Shown: piece by piece, positions 29,487-39,592 of the stretch
Position numbering within the stretch: position 1 is the first letter of the stretch
Layout of the letters: every line of letters starts with the position of its first letter
Origin: CBDDLJ01 sp965230635
Lineage (GTDB): Bacteria; Pseudomonadota; Gammaproteobacteria; UBA1113
Direction of reading: 5' to 3'
DNA length: 64,000 nucleotides
Assembly (NCBI GenBank): GCA_965230635.1
Contig: CBDDLJ010000022.1
Coordinates: 1-64,000 of the forward strand
Translations under genes and position numbers: made by a program
Notes under the pieces: model-generated
The model's input: the letters and a program-made list of their open reading frames with translations, nothing else
Database searches by the model: none
What the model was told of the DNA's origin: nothing

Positions 29487-31159
29487 ACACAAGTACGCAT
29501 CATTTTTGCAGCATCAGAACCACTACTCGGTGCCGCAATCACAACGCCGGGCAGATCGCGTAACGCGGCAATGGAATTATCATTATGGAAATGACCACCA
29601 AACCCTTTCTGATAAGCAAAACTAGCTATACGTATCACCATAGGATTTGCATACTGGCCACCAGAGTAAAACGACATAATCGATGCTTCTCCGCGTATTT
29701 GATCTTGGGCATTATGGTAATATGCTAAAAATTGAATTTCAGGAATAGGTAAGAATCCTTGCAAACTCAAGCCTATAGCGGTACCCAGTATCATGGTTTC
29801 ATCTAATAGGGTATCAAACACACGACGTTGGCCAAATCGTGTTTGTAAGTCTTGAGAAACACGATAGACACCACCTTTCTTACCAACATCTTCACCAAAC
29901 ACACAAATATCCGGATATTGTAACATTAGATCGGTTAATGCTAAGTTAATATTAAGGCATAATCCTTTCGGTTGATCCAAGTGTTCATAAACATCTGCAA
30001 AACAGGTCTTTCGCTGTTCTTCTGTCACTGTATTTTGGCGGTAATGCGGTTTATTGTGAGGCAATAGCGCGGAGGTAACATCTTTTTTATCGCGTAAAGG
30101 GCCATGCTCCAGAGCTATTGCTTGTTGTTCAGCAACTTCTGCCGCAGCCGTATCATATAATTGAATAACTTCTTTAGGTGTTAATAGATTATTCTCAATT
30201 AATTGCCGAGCACTGTGTAATAGTGGATCATTACATTCAGCTTCTTCAATGTCATCCCATGTGTTATATTGCCATTCAAAGTCATTGCCGGCATGGCCCA
30301 TTAAGCGAACTAATGATAAATGCAAAAATACTGGTTGCTGCTGATGCTTGGCCATCGCAACAGCTTTATTTCCTTGTAAAATAATATCCGCTATATTTAA
30401 ACCATCTGCTGCAATATACTGTATAGGTTTAAAACCACTGGCTGCTTGTTTGATCCATGTCGCTGGCGTTTTTACTGAAATGCCAAGACCATTATCTTCA
30501 CAAACAAACAGGATTGGTAAAGGGTAATGATTGTGTCTCAACCAACGTGCCGTATTGAATGCAGACTGTGCAGAAGCGTGATTAAAACTGGCATCGCCAA
30601 AACTACAAAAGATCACTTTATCTATTGATGTTTGCTGTTTATTTCCACGTTGCATCGATAGCGCAAATGCTGCACCAACCGCTTTTGGCAAGTGAGAAGC
30701 AATAGTGCTAGTTTGAGGAGGTACATTTAACTCTAAACTACCTAAGACTTTATGACGGCCACCCGAACAAGGATCGTCTCGTGATGCAATCATTGCCAAT
30801 AAGTGATTCACTATATCGGCTTCGCCATAAGCCTGTTTTGCTCTTTGTAGCATAAACGCTGTCCCACGATAATGCAAAAAAGCGGGATCAGATATTTGCA
30901 GCACTTTAGCTAACGCGGCATTACCTTCATGACCACTGCTACCAATAGTATAATAACCGTGTTTAGCCTCTTTTAATCGTCGTGCAGCAAAATCCAAGTG
31001 ACGACTAATAAGTTGTGTATGGAATAAATCAATGAATTCTTCTGAGGTTAAGTTTGCATCTTGCCAAGTTGTTTTACTTTTAGCGGGTGGGAAATTATTT
31101 TCTAATACATTTCGATAAAAATTTTCATTGATAATTTTATTTCGTTCATAGCGGCTCAT
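29453..31159 (-). pseudogene. Fused alpha/beta 2-oxoacid dehydrogenase E1, 5' part (MITE-disrupted)
   Basis: 568 codons up to a stop inside the MITE. The alpha half (~50-370) has the TPP site CSFGDASFNHASAQSAFN and VCEDNGLGIS. The beta half starts near 400 with LNINLALTDLMLQYPDICVFGEDVG and runs through GGQYANPMVIRIASF and KGFGGHFHNDNS to KMMRTCVIA, where element sequence begins (VFNINKPL, stop). The undisrupted gene would encode about 733 residues, the size of one-chain E1 proteins acting on branched-chain or related 2-oxoacids. E2 and E3 genes are not nearby. It overlaps the end of the sixA-like gene by 14 nt. The enzyme is probably inactive here. Confidence 0.9.
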
Positions 31160-31664
31160 CTAAAATGAATCCCTCGTGTTTTTTGGGATAATCAAAAAAC
31201 CATCGTTCACCTATACATGCACCTATTGCTTGCCAGGTATCTAAATCCAATTCAATTCCATAAATTCCACAAGTTGGTATATTAGCAATATTATCGCCAG
31301 TGAGATAATTGGCAAAAGCGGTAATAGTAGGATTGTGTAATACTAACATGGCGGTATCAACATCATCATTAATACACCCTACTAATTGTCGTATTCCTAC
31401 CATATCTGTTTGATATAGTGCTTCTTCTATAATAATATTTTCTTTAGGAAAAGAAATAATCGCTGCGATTCTTTTTATGGTATCGTAAGCACGTATTGCT
31501 GGACTGGAAATAATACTATCCGGCTTAATATTTTTTGCAAGTAAACGCTCTGCCATAAAATCCGCTGAACGTTTACCGCATTCGTTAAGCGGCCGGTCAA
31601 AATCTTTTTCATAATCAGCGTGCCAATCTGATTGGCCGTGGCGTAGCAATAATAATTTCTTCAT
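31146..31664 (-). CDS. SixA-like histidine phosphatase
   Basis: 172 residues of the phosphoglycerate-mutase-like fold. The phosphohistidine site LLLRHGQSDWH is at ~5-15, followed by DRPLNECGKRSADFMAERL, ISSPAIRAYDTI and a second histidine in LVLHNPTITAFANYL. This matches SixA-type phosphohistidine phosphatases in length and motif order. AAGGTGA lies directly before the ATG. It starts 12 nt after pilP and overlaps the E1 gene, so it may be a distal member of the pilus transcript. Its substrate is unknown; an Hpt protein is encoded 14 kb away, which is only suggestive. Confidence 0.85.
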   Translation of the reverse strand: MKKLLLLRHGQSDWHADYEKDFDRPLNECGKRSADFMAERLLAKNIKPDSIISSPAIRAYDTIKRIAAIISFPKENIIIEEALYQTDMVGIRQLVGCINDDVDTAMLVLHNPTITAFANYLTGDNIANIPTCGIYGIELDLDTWQAIGACIGERWFFDYPKKHEGFILDEPL

Positions 31665-31676
31665 TCACCTTATCCA

Positions 31677-32447
31677 TTAATCTAAACTACGAGGCACCTT
31701 CATGTATTTTTTATCACCCTTTTTATCTAAGACAACCCCTTGCTCGTTAATTAAGTCAATGACAGCACCGTCAGGTAAATGTGTCCCAATACGAACTTCA
31801 AAATACGCATCATCTAATTTTAACATCGCTATCCATTTGCCTCGTCTCTTACCCACATAGGCAACACTGACATTGCTAATTTGTTCAGCTTTTGATGCTT
31901 CAGAAGGTGACGCAGCTTGTATGGGTGCCGCTTGTTGGCGTTTCAATTCTTTTGAAATCTCTTGTGTTTTCACCATGGTTGATACTGCTTTTAATTTTGA
32001 AGCAGCAATCGAAGCATTAGTAGATTCTAATTTTTCTTGCAATTGCGCCATTTGATATTTATTGACTAAATACAAATATTGTTTTTGTAACTGTTGATTT
32101 TCTGCGATCATCGCTTTTTCTTCTGGCGTTATCTCAGCTGGCGCTACCTTCGTGACAGATGTATTAGCTGGCTTATTCTCACCTGGCTGTTGTTCCAAGC
32201 TTATTTTTGTCGTTGGTGCAGTGTTAGTTGAACTATTATCGCTTACCGAGCTTGGCTGTTTCGTCGTCGATGTTTTTACCGCTACTTGTTTTTGTTTCAC
32301 AGGTGCTACTGGGGATGAGTAATCACTACCACCAAAAAATGTATCGTACCCATAGTACAAAACTACTATAAATAATATGATAGTAATCACTAATGTTATC
32401 TTTTGCTTCGATTCCAATTCATTGAACCTATCTATTAGTGCATTCAT
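31677..32447 (-). CDS. pilP: Type IVb pilus protein PilP
   Basis: 256 residues. One membrane helix near 17-34 (ITLVITIILFIVVLYYGY) is followed by a Ser/Thr/Pro-rich linker, a coiled-coil-like segment (~110-165) and a small C-terminal domain from ~190 (VAYVGKRRGKWIAMLKLDD...RIGTHLPDGAVIDLI). The plan fits PilP of R64-type thin pili, a bitopic protein linking inner-membrane complex and secretin. The ATG overlaps the pilO stop (ATGA). It is the last pilus gene of the operon. Confidence 0.85.
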   Translation of the reverse strand: MNALIDRFNELESKQKITLVITIILFIVVLYYGYDTFFGGSDYSSPVAPVKQKQVAVKTSTTKQPSSVSDNSSTNTAPTTKISLEQQPGENKPANTSVTKVAPAEITPEEKAMIAENQQLQKQYLYLVNKYQMAQLQEKLESTNASIAASKLKAVSTMVKTQEISKELKRQQAAPIQAASPSEASKAEQISNVSVAYVGKRRGKWIAMLKLDDAYFEVRIGTHLPDGAVIDLINEQGVVLDKKGDKKYMKVPRSLD

Positions 32448-33739
32448 GAACTACTTTCTCCTAAATCCTCTGAATTATCAGTATTACGACTATACCCCAA
32501 AATTTGCATATCAAAAGAACCTGTCAATAAACCACCACGGATGGTTGCATCGATAGCACCTAAATTAATAGGCAAGTTAGCCAATTGCTTTCCAACTAAG
32601 TTCAACACATTCGGTGTAATTTCTGAAAAGGTGACGCTCATACTCGAAGCAACATAATTCTTATAAGTATCATAGTCACCAATGGTCACTGAGCCTGGGG
32701 GTAGCACTCTATTTAAAGCATCAAAGACATCAGCAACTAAGAATCTTGCCTGATAAATTTTTTTCGGCGGTGAACGATTAGGTACTTTAGTCGTCACCAT
32801 AACTGTCGCATTATTTCCCTCTCCATGCATAACAACATGAGTCAATTCGACCCAATCGACAAGCATATGGGTAGTACCACCAATAGATTGTAACGTAGTA
32901 ATTAACGTTTGTTTAGAATAATTCAACTGGCTAATTTGCCATCCCGGCACTGTGCTCACTTTTGCTATAGCATCCGTCATTGCAGCTATTAACTGGTCTG
33001 GTGCAGGGGTAGCTAATGCAGCTTTATAAGCTGCATAGGGATCTCTTGGTGGAGGTTTGAAAATTGAAACAGGCACTTCAACTTTTTCTGCTGGTTTAAA
33101 TATGTCATATAGACCAAAAAAAACTAATCCGAAAATAACCGCCCCAATGATTATTTGAGGCATTTTAGATTTGGCCACCGATAATTCTTTGAAGGCTTCA
33201 TTCACTGGAAGTAAAGCTAAATCCTTATCCGGTTCCAACAAAGGAAATACAGGGGTATCTAATTCAGTAAATGATTTTACTAAATCTGGCGGAAATGCAT
33301 ATTTTTCATCCGATGATTTTTGTGCTAGGGGAATACTATCACCAGAGATAAAGATCTCATAGGCATTCTCTGAACCCGCTAAAGAAATAAACTCATCAAT
33401 TAAGCCAGATACCGGCACTTTGGAGTCTAAAAATATGCTACCACCACGTGCGACAACTAGTATCGCATTCTCATCGTCTGGTAAAGCTTCACAAAAAATG
33501 AAGTTATTTGGTTGATCGAAGTAAAACCAAATGGTTTCAGCTAGCAAATAGCTCTGTTCTTGAGCAAATACGACTTCAATATCACCCGTTTCTTGTTCAA
33601 AAAAACGAGCGTAATTACCATTTTCTTTTTGTAATAGGGCAAATTCTTGACGTAACAGTGAAGCGCGTTTTGACAGGATTAATTCGCGGTAAGTATATAC
33701 CGCGAAATGAATACCATCTTCTCGTTCAATGATAGGCAT
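32444..33739 (-). CDS. pilO: Type IVb pilus accessory protein PilO
   Basis: 431 residues. The N-terminal cytoplasmic part has features of R64 PilO (YTYRELILSKRASLLRQEF, ILVVARGGSIFLDSKVP). A single membrane helix lies near 198-215 (IIIGAVIFGLVFFGLYDIF), followed by a Pro-rich stretch and a periplasmic domain. In R64-like systems PilO is an inner-membrane assembly component. It starts 2 nt after pilN and overlaps pilP. Confidence 0.85.
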   Translation of the reverse strand: MPIIEREDGIHFAVYTYRELILSKRASLLRQEFALLQKENGNYARFFEQETGDIEVVFAQEQSYLLAETIWFYFDQPNNFIFCEALPDDENAILVVARGGSIFLDSKVPVSGLIDEFISLAGSENAYEIFISGDSIPLAQKSSDEKYAFPPDLVKSFTELDTPVFPLLEPDKDLALLPVNEAFKELSVAKSKMPQIIIGAVIFGLVFFGLYDIFKPAEKVEVPVSIFKPPPRDPYAAYKAALATPAPDQLIAAMTDAIAKVSTVPGWQISQLNYSKQTLITTLQSIGGTTHMLVDWVELTHVVMHGEGNNATVMVTTKVPNRSPPKKIYQARFLVADVFDALNRVLPPGSVTIGDYDTYKNYVASSMSVTFSEITPNVLNLVGKQLANLPINLGAIDATIRGGLLTGSFDMQILGYSRNTDNSEDLGESSS

Positions 33740-33741
33740 CG

Positions 33742-35382
33742 CTAGCCTTCTTCCTCAATTTCATCATCGTTGGTTAAAATAACCGGCGTAATCAAAAAGA
33801 TAATTTCAGCATTTTGTCGTGTAGCACTTTGCGCACCTAAACGATCAAATTCATATAGACTGCTATTCTTTGTTTCATCTTGACCTTGTTTCAAGCCTGC
33901 CAATATCAATGTCGTGCCGGTAGGAATCACCGCACGCTGATTGATAATACGTGCATCTATCTTCGGCAATTGAACAAATTGAGGATTGCTTGAACTCGAA
34001 TCAGGCGTTTTAGGATTGCTATCATTTGATGTAATCTCTCCTGATGAAGTGTTAAAAGAATCCAGTGAAAGTAGATCAGATAATAAGATGCTAATTTGTA
34101 AATAAACATCGTTTCCTTTTATCTTCGGTAATAGATACATAGATAAGCCGGTTGATACTGTATCGGTTGTTACACCGGAAGATGAGCTGCCGCCCGTATC
34201 TGCTAAAACTGCCGTTGTTTCAGAAATATAATTCACTAATCGTTGCAGACTAAATTGACCAACTTGGTTGTTCAGTGTGATCACTGTTGGTTCAGTTAAA
34301 ACGCTGAGTTTCCCTTGCTGTTGCAAGGCTTGTATTACAGTATCTGTACCCTTCCATCCATTACCATCGACTTTAAAACTTAACATTGTCGGTGAGAGTT
34401 GACTCAGGTTTGCGTTAGTGAAGTTAGATGATGCAAGACCAAGTGCTGTGGAATGGACATAATTTTTAACAATGCTCCAGTCTATTCCATAAGAAAAATC
34501 ATCATTTAACAATATTTGCAGTATTTTAACTTGAATACGCACTTGTTTAGATAATTCTTTATTCATCTTATTAATATAATTTTCAACTATTTTGATATTT
34601 TCAGGACGGTCTGTTACGGTAATGGTTGTCATGGCTTGCGATACAGTGACTTTTCCATCTTCTGATAACAGTGAATTGACAGTGGCCTCTAAGTCATCCC
34701 AAACGGAGATCTTACCAGAAAATCGGCTATATTGCTGATCTTCCACCGTATTACTGCTGCTATCACTGCCACTACTACTACTGCTGCTACCACTACTACC
34801 ACTACTGCCACCGCCAGATGACGATGTTAATGGTTGACCTACCTCAAAATTTGATCCACCCGGCATAAATTGAATGCTGAATGTTTTCGTCATTAATGCT
34901 GACCAGTCAATGGTCCCTTTCTTTTTATCTAAGGAATAGTAGTAACCGGATAGCACGGATAACTCATCTAATGCTCCCCTGACAGAGCCCGAATATTCCA
35001 TCGAAATGAGTTTCTTTTTATCAATCCGCTCATCATGAGTCACTTTTGCACCGGTTTTGTCTAATATTTGATCGAGATAAAAAATGAAAGGTAATTTATT
35101 GCCATGCAACACCACGGATTGTTTTAACCAAGCCGGTGTTTTCACTAAACTGATCTTTTTAGTATCCACATAAGGCCCTGACATCGTCACAACAGGCGCA
35201 GGAGGAGGCACTTCTTCGGCTTTTTTCTGATTAATTTCTGCTTGCATTTTCGCTACATTGATTTGCGCCATGTCATACACAGGCGGCGGTTTGCAACCGT
35301 AAATCAACACTGAACTCAATAAAACACCCAGTAATACGGTTGAAATAAAACGGTTACCCAATGACTTAACCCCTAAACTCAT
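33742..35382 (-). CDS. pilN: Type IVb pilus secretin PilN (lipoprotein)
   Basis: 546 residues. A signal sequence with a lipobox-like end (SVLIYGC, Cys ~30) indicates an outer-membrane lipoprotein. N-terminal domains are followed by a Ser/Gly-rich low-complexity insert (~193-222). The secretin domain from ~270 contains VRIQVKILQILLNDDFSYGIDW and LSVLTEPTVITLNNQVGQF, and near the end ARIINQRAVIPTGTTLILAGLKQ. It would form the outer-membrane pore for the pilus. Its ATG overlaps the stop of the TcpQ-like gene upstream. Confidence 0.92.
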   Translation of the reverse strand: MSLGVKSLGNRFISTVLLGVLLSSVLIYGCKPPPVYDMAQINVAKMQAEINQKKAEEVPPPAPVVTMSGPYVDTKKISLVKTPAWLKQSVVLHGNKLPFIFYLDQILDKTGAKVTHDERIDKKKLISMEYSGSVRGALDELSVLSGYYYSLDKKKGTIDWSALMTKTFSIQFMPGGSNFEVGQPLTSSSGGGSSGSSGSSSSSSGSDSSSNTVEDQQYSRFSGKISVWDDLEATVNSLLSEDGKVTVSQAMTTITVTDRPENIKIVENYINKMNKELSKQVRIQVKILQILLNDDFSYGIDWSIVKNYVHSTALGLASSNFTNANLSQLSPTMLSFKVDGNGWKGTDTVIQALQQQGKLSVLTEPTVITLNNQVGQFSLQRLVNYISETTAVLADTGGSSSSGVTTDTVSTGLSMYLLPKIKGNDVYLQISILLSDLLSLDSFNTSSGEITSNDSNPKTPDSSSSNPQFVQLPKIDARIINQRAVIPTGTTLILAGLKQGQDETKNSSLYEFDRLGAQSATRQNAEIIFLITPVILTNDDEIEEEG

Positions 35383-35948
35383 GTATTTCTCCTTGGCGAA
35401 ATAGCAACGACGTGATTGGCATTATAAAAAACAGCTTGTAATGGATAAGGTTCCAGCAATTTAGTGATGACGCCTTGAATGTCATTGGCTGTGATGGTGA
35501 CATTGCCTACCCACTTATAATCAAATGATACTTTCCATACAGTTGTTTCCCAGCCCGCTTCACGCATGATGCGTTCAATATTACTTTTCAATGAGCCGTC
35601 ATTCACTTTCACCTTGATAGGTTCAGCTAAAGTTGTTGCAGTATAACGTGGATCTACTGGCGCTGCACACGCATTAGGCGGCATGGGCCCTTTACCTGAG
35701 TAAGGCTCACAATTTTCTTGGACCACTTCTTGTCGAACCACACTTGCGGTTGTTACCGTTTTGGTTTCGACAAAAGGAGGGATTAAGTTTTGTTGTACCG
35801 ATTGTACTTGACTCTCAGTGGGTACGGCACTTGTCCCCATGTAAACTGCAGCCAATGACAGTGTGGGTAAAAACACCGCACATGTTAAGCTAAACTTCAC
35901 ACATTGTATAAAAAAAACTCTCAAACTCTGTCCCATTGATGTTTTCAT
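35379..35948 (-). CDS. TcpQ/PilL-like pilus assembly protein
   Basis: 189 residues with a signal peptide (~15-34, FIQCVKFSLTCAVFLPTLSLA). The C-terminal ~75 residues (SLKSNIERIMREAGWETTVWKV, then VTITANDIQGVITKLLEPYPLQAVF) match the domain shared by TcpQ and the end of R64 PilL. That domain helps the secretin reach or hold its place in the outer membrane. It is directly upstream of and overlapping the secretin gene, as expected for such a partner. It is much shorter than PilL of R64. Confidence 0.8.
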   Translation of the reverse strand: MKTSMGQSLRVFFIQCVKFSLTCAVFLPTLSLAAVYMGTSAVPTESQVQSVQQNLIPPFVETKTVTTASVVRQEVVQENCEPYSGKGPMPPNACAAPVDPRYTATTLAEPIKVKVNDGSLKSNIERIMREAGWETTVWKVSFDYKWVGNVTITANDIQGVITKLLEPYPLQAVFYNANHVVAISPRRNT

Positions 35949-36099
35949 CCTGCTCTACTCCCGATGACCTGCTAACATTCTGTAATTGTTATCTTTTATC
36001 GACAAAGCATTATCGCGCATTTAATATAAATAGCAATACTGTCGGTAATTTTGCAATATTAATGCCAAAACAACTAAAAACTGCATATGAAATAATCAA

Positions 36100-37062
36100 T
36101 TAACGGTTGCTATCCCAGGACTGCAGATCCTGCTGGCCATTAGTGTTCATTGCGTTCACTAAACTGCTCGCATCAGAACTCACATGCCAATTGCCTTCAG
36201 GCAAACAAACTGTCATAAAATAGGCAAAACGTTGTAATCTGGCATCAAACACACTGGAGCTATTGTCATAAGTGTTAAAATCTCTCTTCTGCGGTTTAAC
36301 GCCATGTATGGCTTGCGTAATTTGATTATTAAAAGCAAAGGTATAATAGCGGCCATTTTTTTGGTATAAATCTGACATCCCTGTATAAACAGCTGTCATC
36401 TCCTCCGTGTCATTTATTTTTCTAAAGCCTGTGGTAAAATAGGCGGGATTGACAATATAGTGTGGCTTAAAGCCTTTGTCACAAGGTGGTATGTTAAAAG
36501 AGCGACTCGCTTTATCACTGAACCGGTTTGTTTGCGGATCATCAGACATGTCTTGTGCACTGACAATACCCGCCGATGTAATATAACCTTGTAGCGAACC
36601 AGGCACAGGTACTGAAGCAGTCACTTTATTTCCGGATGAAGAAGTCACAAAACTTGATGGTAACTTTGATGCAATAGTCTTTGCTACCGTACTATCTGGC
36701 ACCGTCAATGATACAACAAAATATTTGCCATCATCCCCATCTGGCTCTCCTGTGTATTGACTTCGACCGGAACAATTCTTACCACTATTGCTACCTAAAA
36801 AAGGAGAACAAATTAATTCTAATGGATAATAATCTGTGCCAAGATCGTCTAGTGTATCAGGCCAATCAGCTGTATCGGCATAATAAGCCAATGCCGCATG
36901 TAACCACATTTTCATTTCAATAGCAGCTCTATTGACAGCTGCTTGTCTGGCTTGATTTTTAACCGCGGAAATAGCAAATAATGCTAGCATGGATAAAAAT
37001 AATGTTGCCACCATGACTTCAATTAAGGTGAAACCTAAGCTCTTTTTTCTTTTATAACTCAA
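36100..37062 (-). CDS. Large minor pilin-like protein (prepilin 9)
   Basis: About 320 residues. The prepilin signature GFTLIEVMVATLF follows a short basic leader, so cleavage before the Phe is expected, leaving an N-methylated helix. I prefer the TTG at 37062, which has AAGGAG 6 nt upstream; the ATG at 37095 lies inside the previous gene and lacks such a site. The body contains GYITSAGIVS and, near the C-terminus, FAYFMTVCLPEGNWHV. Both motifs recur in prepilins 7 and 8. Large late pilins of this kind often sit at the pilus tip; that role is inferred. Confidence 0.85.
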   Translation of the reverse strand: MSYKRKKSLGFTLIEVMVATLFLSMLALFAISAVKNQARQAAVNRAAIEMKMWLHAALAYYADTADWPDTLDDLGTDYYPLELICSPFLGSNSGKNCSGRSQYTGEPDGDDGKYFVVSLTVPDSTVAKTIASKLPSSFVTSSSGNKVTASVPVPGSLQGYITSAGIVSAQDMSDDPQTNRFSDKASRSFNIPPCDKGFKPHYIVNPAYFTTGFRKINDTEEMTAVYTGMSDLYQKNGRYYTFAFNNQITQAIHGVKPQKRDFNTYDNSSSVFDARLQRFAYFMTVCLPEGNWHVSSDASSLVNAMNTNGQQDLQSWDSNR

Positions 37063-37076
37063 TGAATACTCCTTGA

Positions 37077-38438
37077 TTAACCTGTGAGACTGCATGTTCG
37101 GCTATTGCCACATTTTTTCAGTGCTGCTTCTAAATCATCACACTGCTTTGTATTATAACTACTCGCCTCACTATTATAATCTTTCCACTTATCACGACAT
37201 TGCAATACTTGGCCTAACACATTAGGATTCGAACCCTTATTGCTGACGGCTGTATAGCCGGCATTAATTTGCCAGCTGCCATTCGGTATACAAAATGACA
37301 TGAAATAACTGACTTTGTAACCCACGGTCATACCTGGAAATACATAAAAAATTCCGGGGTTCTTACCGGTAAGGTCAAAGTGCCACGACATCGTATCACA
37401 AGTTTGTGTCGGTGATTTATCCTTATAATCAACATTGTTCACTGTGACTTGTGTTGATCCACCCGTCTCACCCGTCGGATCTGACTGAAATGTATTCGCA
37501 AATAATTGCAATGTTCGAGCATAGGAACGAGTCCACGCCCAAGAGCCTGACTCATCCCAATAATAAGCAAAAGCCGCTGGACGACAAACGCCTGTACGTA
37601 ATTTCATATAGCCTAGTATATAATGACCTTCATAACCTGTTGGGCAATTTGGTAACACTATTGACCTATCTTTTTCACTAGTACTAGGACTCGTTGAAGA
37701 TTTAGGTTTTGATACCCACCCACTCACAGCACCCGCTGATGTAATCCAGCCACGTGTGCCGGTTAACTTACCGTCCGACCCCTGTTTAAATAATAAGGAC
37801 GGGTTATATCGTGCAACAGGGCGCGATAAATAAGCGGTCACTGTGGTCCCTTCTTGAATTGAGCCTGGTAATTTTACTGCCAACTTAGCGGCTAACTGCG
37901 TTGATGGTAATGTGATTTTAACACCCATATACTGTTTTTCTCTATCATATACCAGTTGGTAGGCTTCTAATTTTTTTGATAGCTTTGATGTTGTACCGCA
38001 AGAAGAAGAGGAATGACAAGGATTACCCGAAGCACTCCACGGTGAACAAAAGGCATTCCAATTAACATAAGTTCCACCCCCACTTGGGCACAGTAATTCA
38101 TCGCTTGTTTCTGGCCAAAACTGATAGTAAATTTTTCCATTGTCTTTGACATAAAGAGGTGGATTAAAATTTTTCGTAATGAAATCATCCAAACTTTCGC
38201 CATCATTTTTGTTTGTTTGAAAGAATGCATAAGCTGAATAAAATTGATTTTGTCTAAATAAGTAGTAATCAGCAATACCCTGCATGATATTTTGCATTTC
38301 CACGCTGGTACGATCAATTTGACGTTCTTGCGCTTGATTTTGAATCCAAATACTAATGTAAAGTACTGCAGAAGCAACAATAACTAACACTAGCATTAAT
38401 TCCAGTAATGAATAACCTCTTTGATACCTTTTAATCAT
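37077..38438 (-). CDS. Large minor pilin-like protein (prepilin 8)
   Basis: About 453 residues, the largest pilin-like protein here. The leader MIKRYQRG is followed by YSLLELMLVLVIVASAVLYIS. The ATG at 38438 overlaps the upstream stop (ATGA), which favours it over the start 15 nt earlier. The body is Cys-rich and contains GWITSAGAVSGW plus YFMSFCIPNGSWQI, the motif pair shared with prepilins 7 and 9. The size suggests an adhesin-like or tip pilin, comparable in position to PilV of R64, though no shufflon is visible. Confidence 0.85.
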   Translation of the reverse strand: MIKRYQRGYSLLELMLVLVIVASAVLYISIWIQNQAQERQIDRTSVEMQNIMQGIADYYLFRQNQFYSAYAFFQTNKNDGESLDDFITKNFNPPLYVKDNGKIYYQFWPETSDELLCPSGGGTYVNWNAFCSPWSASGNPCHSSSSCGTTSKLSKKLEAYQLVYDREKQYMGVKITLPSTQLAAKLAVKLPGSIQEGTTVTAYLSRPVARYNPSLLFKQGSDGKLTGTRGWITSAGAVSGWVSKPKSSTSPSTSEKDRSIVLPNCPTGYEGHYILGYMKLRTGVCRPAAFAYYWDESGSWAWTRSYARTLQLFANTFQSDPTGETGGSTQVTVNNVDYKDKSPTQTCDTMSWHFDLTGKNPGIFYVFPGMTVGYKVSYFMSFCIPNGSWQINAGYTAVSNKGSNPNVLGQVLQCRDKWKDYNSEASSYNTKQCDDLEAALKKCGNSRTCSLTG

Positions 38439-39592
38439 ATAACCATACCCCATAATGGGTTATTTGTACCTAAGTTACAATTACCCGCAGATATCCATGT
38501 GCTTTCACATTGCCCATAACCTTTCATAAATGATCCACTTACACTATTTCTTTGCGCATACAGTATTTCAAACAAACGTGTAGTCGGATCATCAAACGCC
38601 ACTTGCCATTGTTTATAAGGCGTACATAATGATAAATAGTACGCAACTACCGAAGAGGATGTTTTTTGATTGTCGGTTGAACTCCCCCCACAAGTTGAAC
38701 TACCCGAGCTTTTTGTACTACCAAAACAATCTGCTGATTTTAGCGTAACGGATGTTGGCGGATCTGCTTGTTGATCATCAACAGTCGTACCACTATAAAT
38801 TACTCTGTATTTAGGATCATGCACAGGAAAAAACACCCATTTTGTCTTCCAATCTAATTTCTTATAAAAATCCGTCAAGCCTTGTTTAAATGCAAAGAAA
38901 ATATGTTTTTCCATAGGGTGTGCATCCGAGACACTCGCAAGATTACCTAAACAATCACCGGGAAAAGTAACTTTATCACCGTCTGTCACCATTCCTCCCG
39001 ACATGACATAACCATAGATATATTCCGCCGGTGGCAACGCGATGCGAGCAGTGGTACTGGCACGAATTAAACGAGGACCTGCTAGATCAGATGAGGGTAA
39101 CCCAGCTGCGATATCTTGTGCTAACTCGTCAGTTGGTAAGCTGAGCATAGCATAAAAAGTTGGATAAATGCGTGGGTCATTTGCTGCAATATCTTGCGTC
39201 TTGTCAGGAGCAATACCTACTGAGCCAGCGAGAGGGAGAAAGCCTATAACCGCCCTATTCCGACATGCACTAACGGCATCTCCTGTAGCGGGATCTTTAC
39301 CGTCTCCTAACCATTGCGTGCAAAAATCTGACTCACTCAGGCCAAAATATTTAACGAAATCTTCTCGACTCTCAGGCCATTGGTCATATCGGCTATGGTA
39401 AACTTGTGCGATTTGCAGCATGTCTTTCATTTTTTGTACGGTATTTTGGATGGCTATTTCTTTTTGTTTCGATTTAATAAAATTAAGGGTATAAAGAGAA
39501 CCCATGCCGATGACAACAATAACGAGCATTAATTCAATCAAGGAAAATCCTTTACTGACTGTTTTTTTTTGCATGCTTAACGCTGTCCTCAT
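38435..39592 (-). CDS. Large minor pilin-like protein (prepilin 7)
   Basis: 385 residues. The leader MRTALSMQKKTVSKG is followed by FSLIELMLVIVVIGMGSLY. The ATG overlaps the preceding stop (ATGA). The body has several cysteines and the paired motifs GYVMSGGMVTDG and VAYYLSLCTPYKQWQV seen in prepilins 8 and 9. These three make a paralogous group. Confidence 0.85.
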   Translation of the reverse strand: MRTALSMQKKTVSKGFSLIELMLVIVVIGMGSLYTLNFIKSKQKEIAIQNTVQKMKDMLQIAQVYHSRYDQWPESREDFVKYFGLSESDFCTQWLGDGKDPATGDAVSACRNRAVIGFLPLAGSVGIAPDKTQDIAANDPRIYPTFYAMLSLPTDELAQDIAAGLPSSDLAGPRLIRASTTARIALPPAEYIYGYVMSGGMVTDGDKVTFPGDCLGNLASVSDAHPMEKHIFFAFKQGLTDFYKKLDWKTKWVFFPVHDPKYRVIYSGTTVDDQQADPPTSVTLKSADCFGSTKSSGSSTCGGSSTDNQKTSSSVVAYYLSLCTPYKQWQVAFDDPTTRLFEILYAQRNSVSGSFMKGYGQCESTWISAGNCNLGTNNPLWGMVI

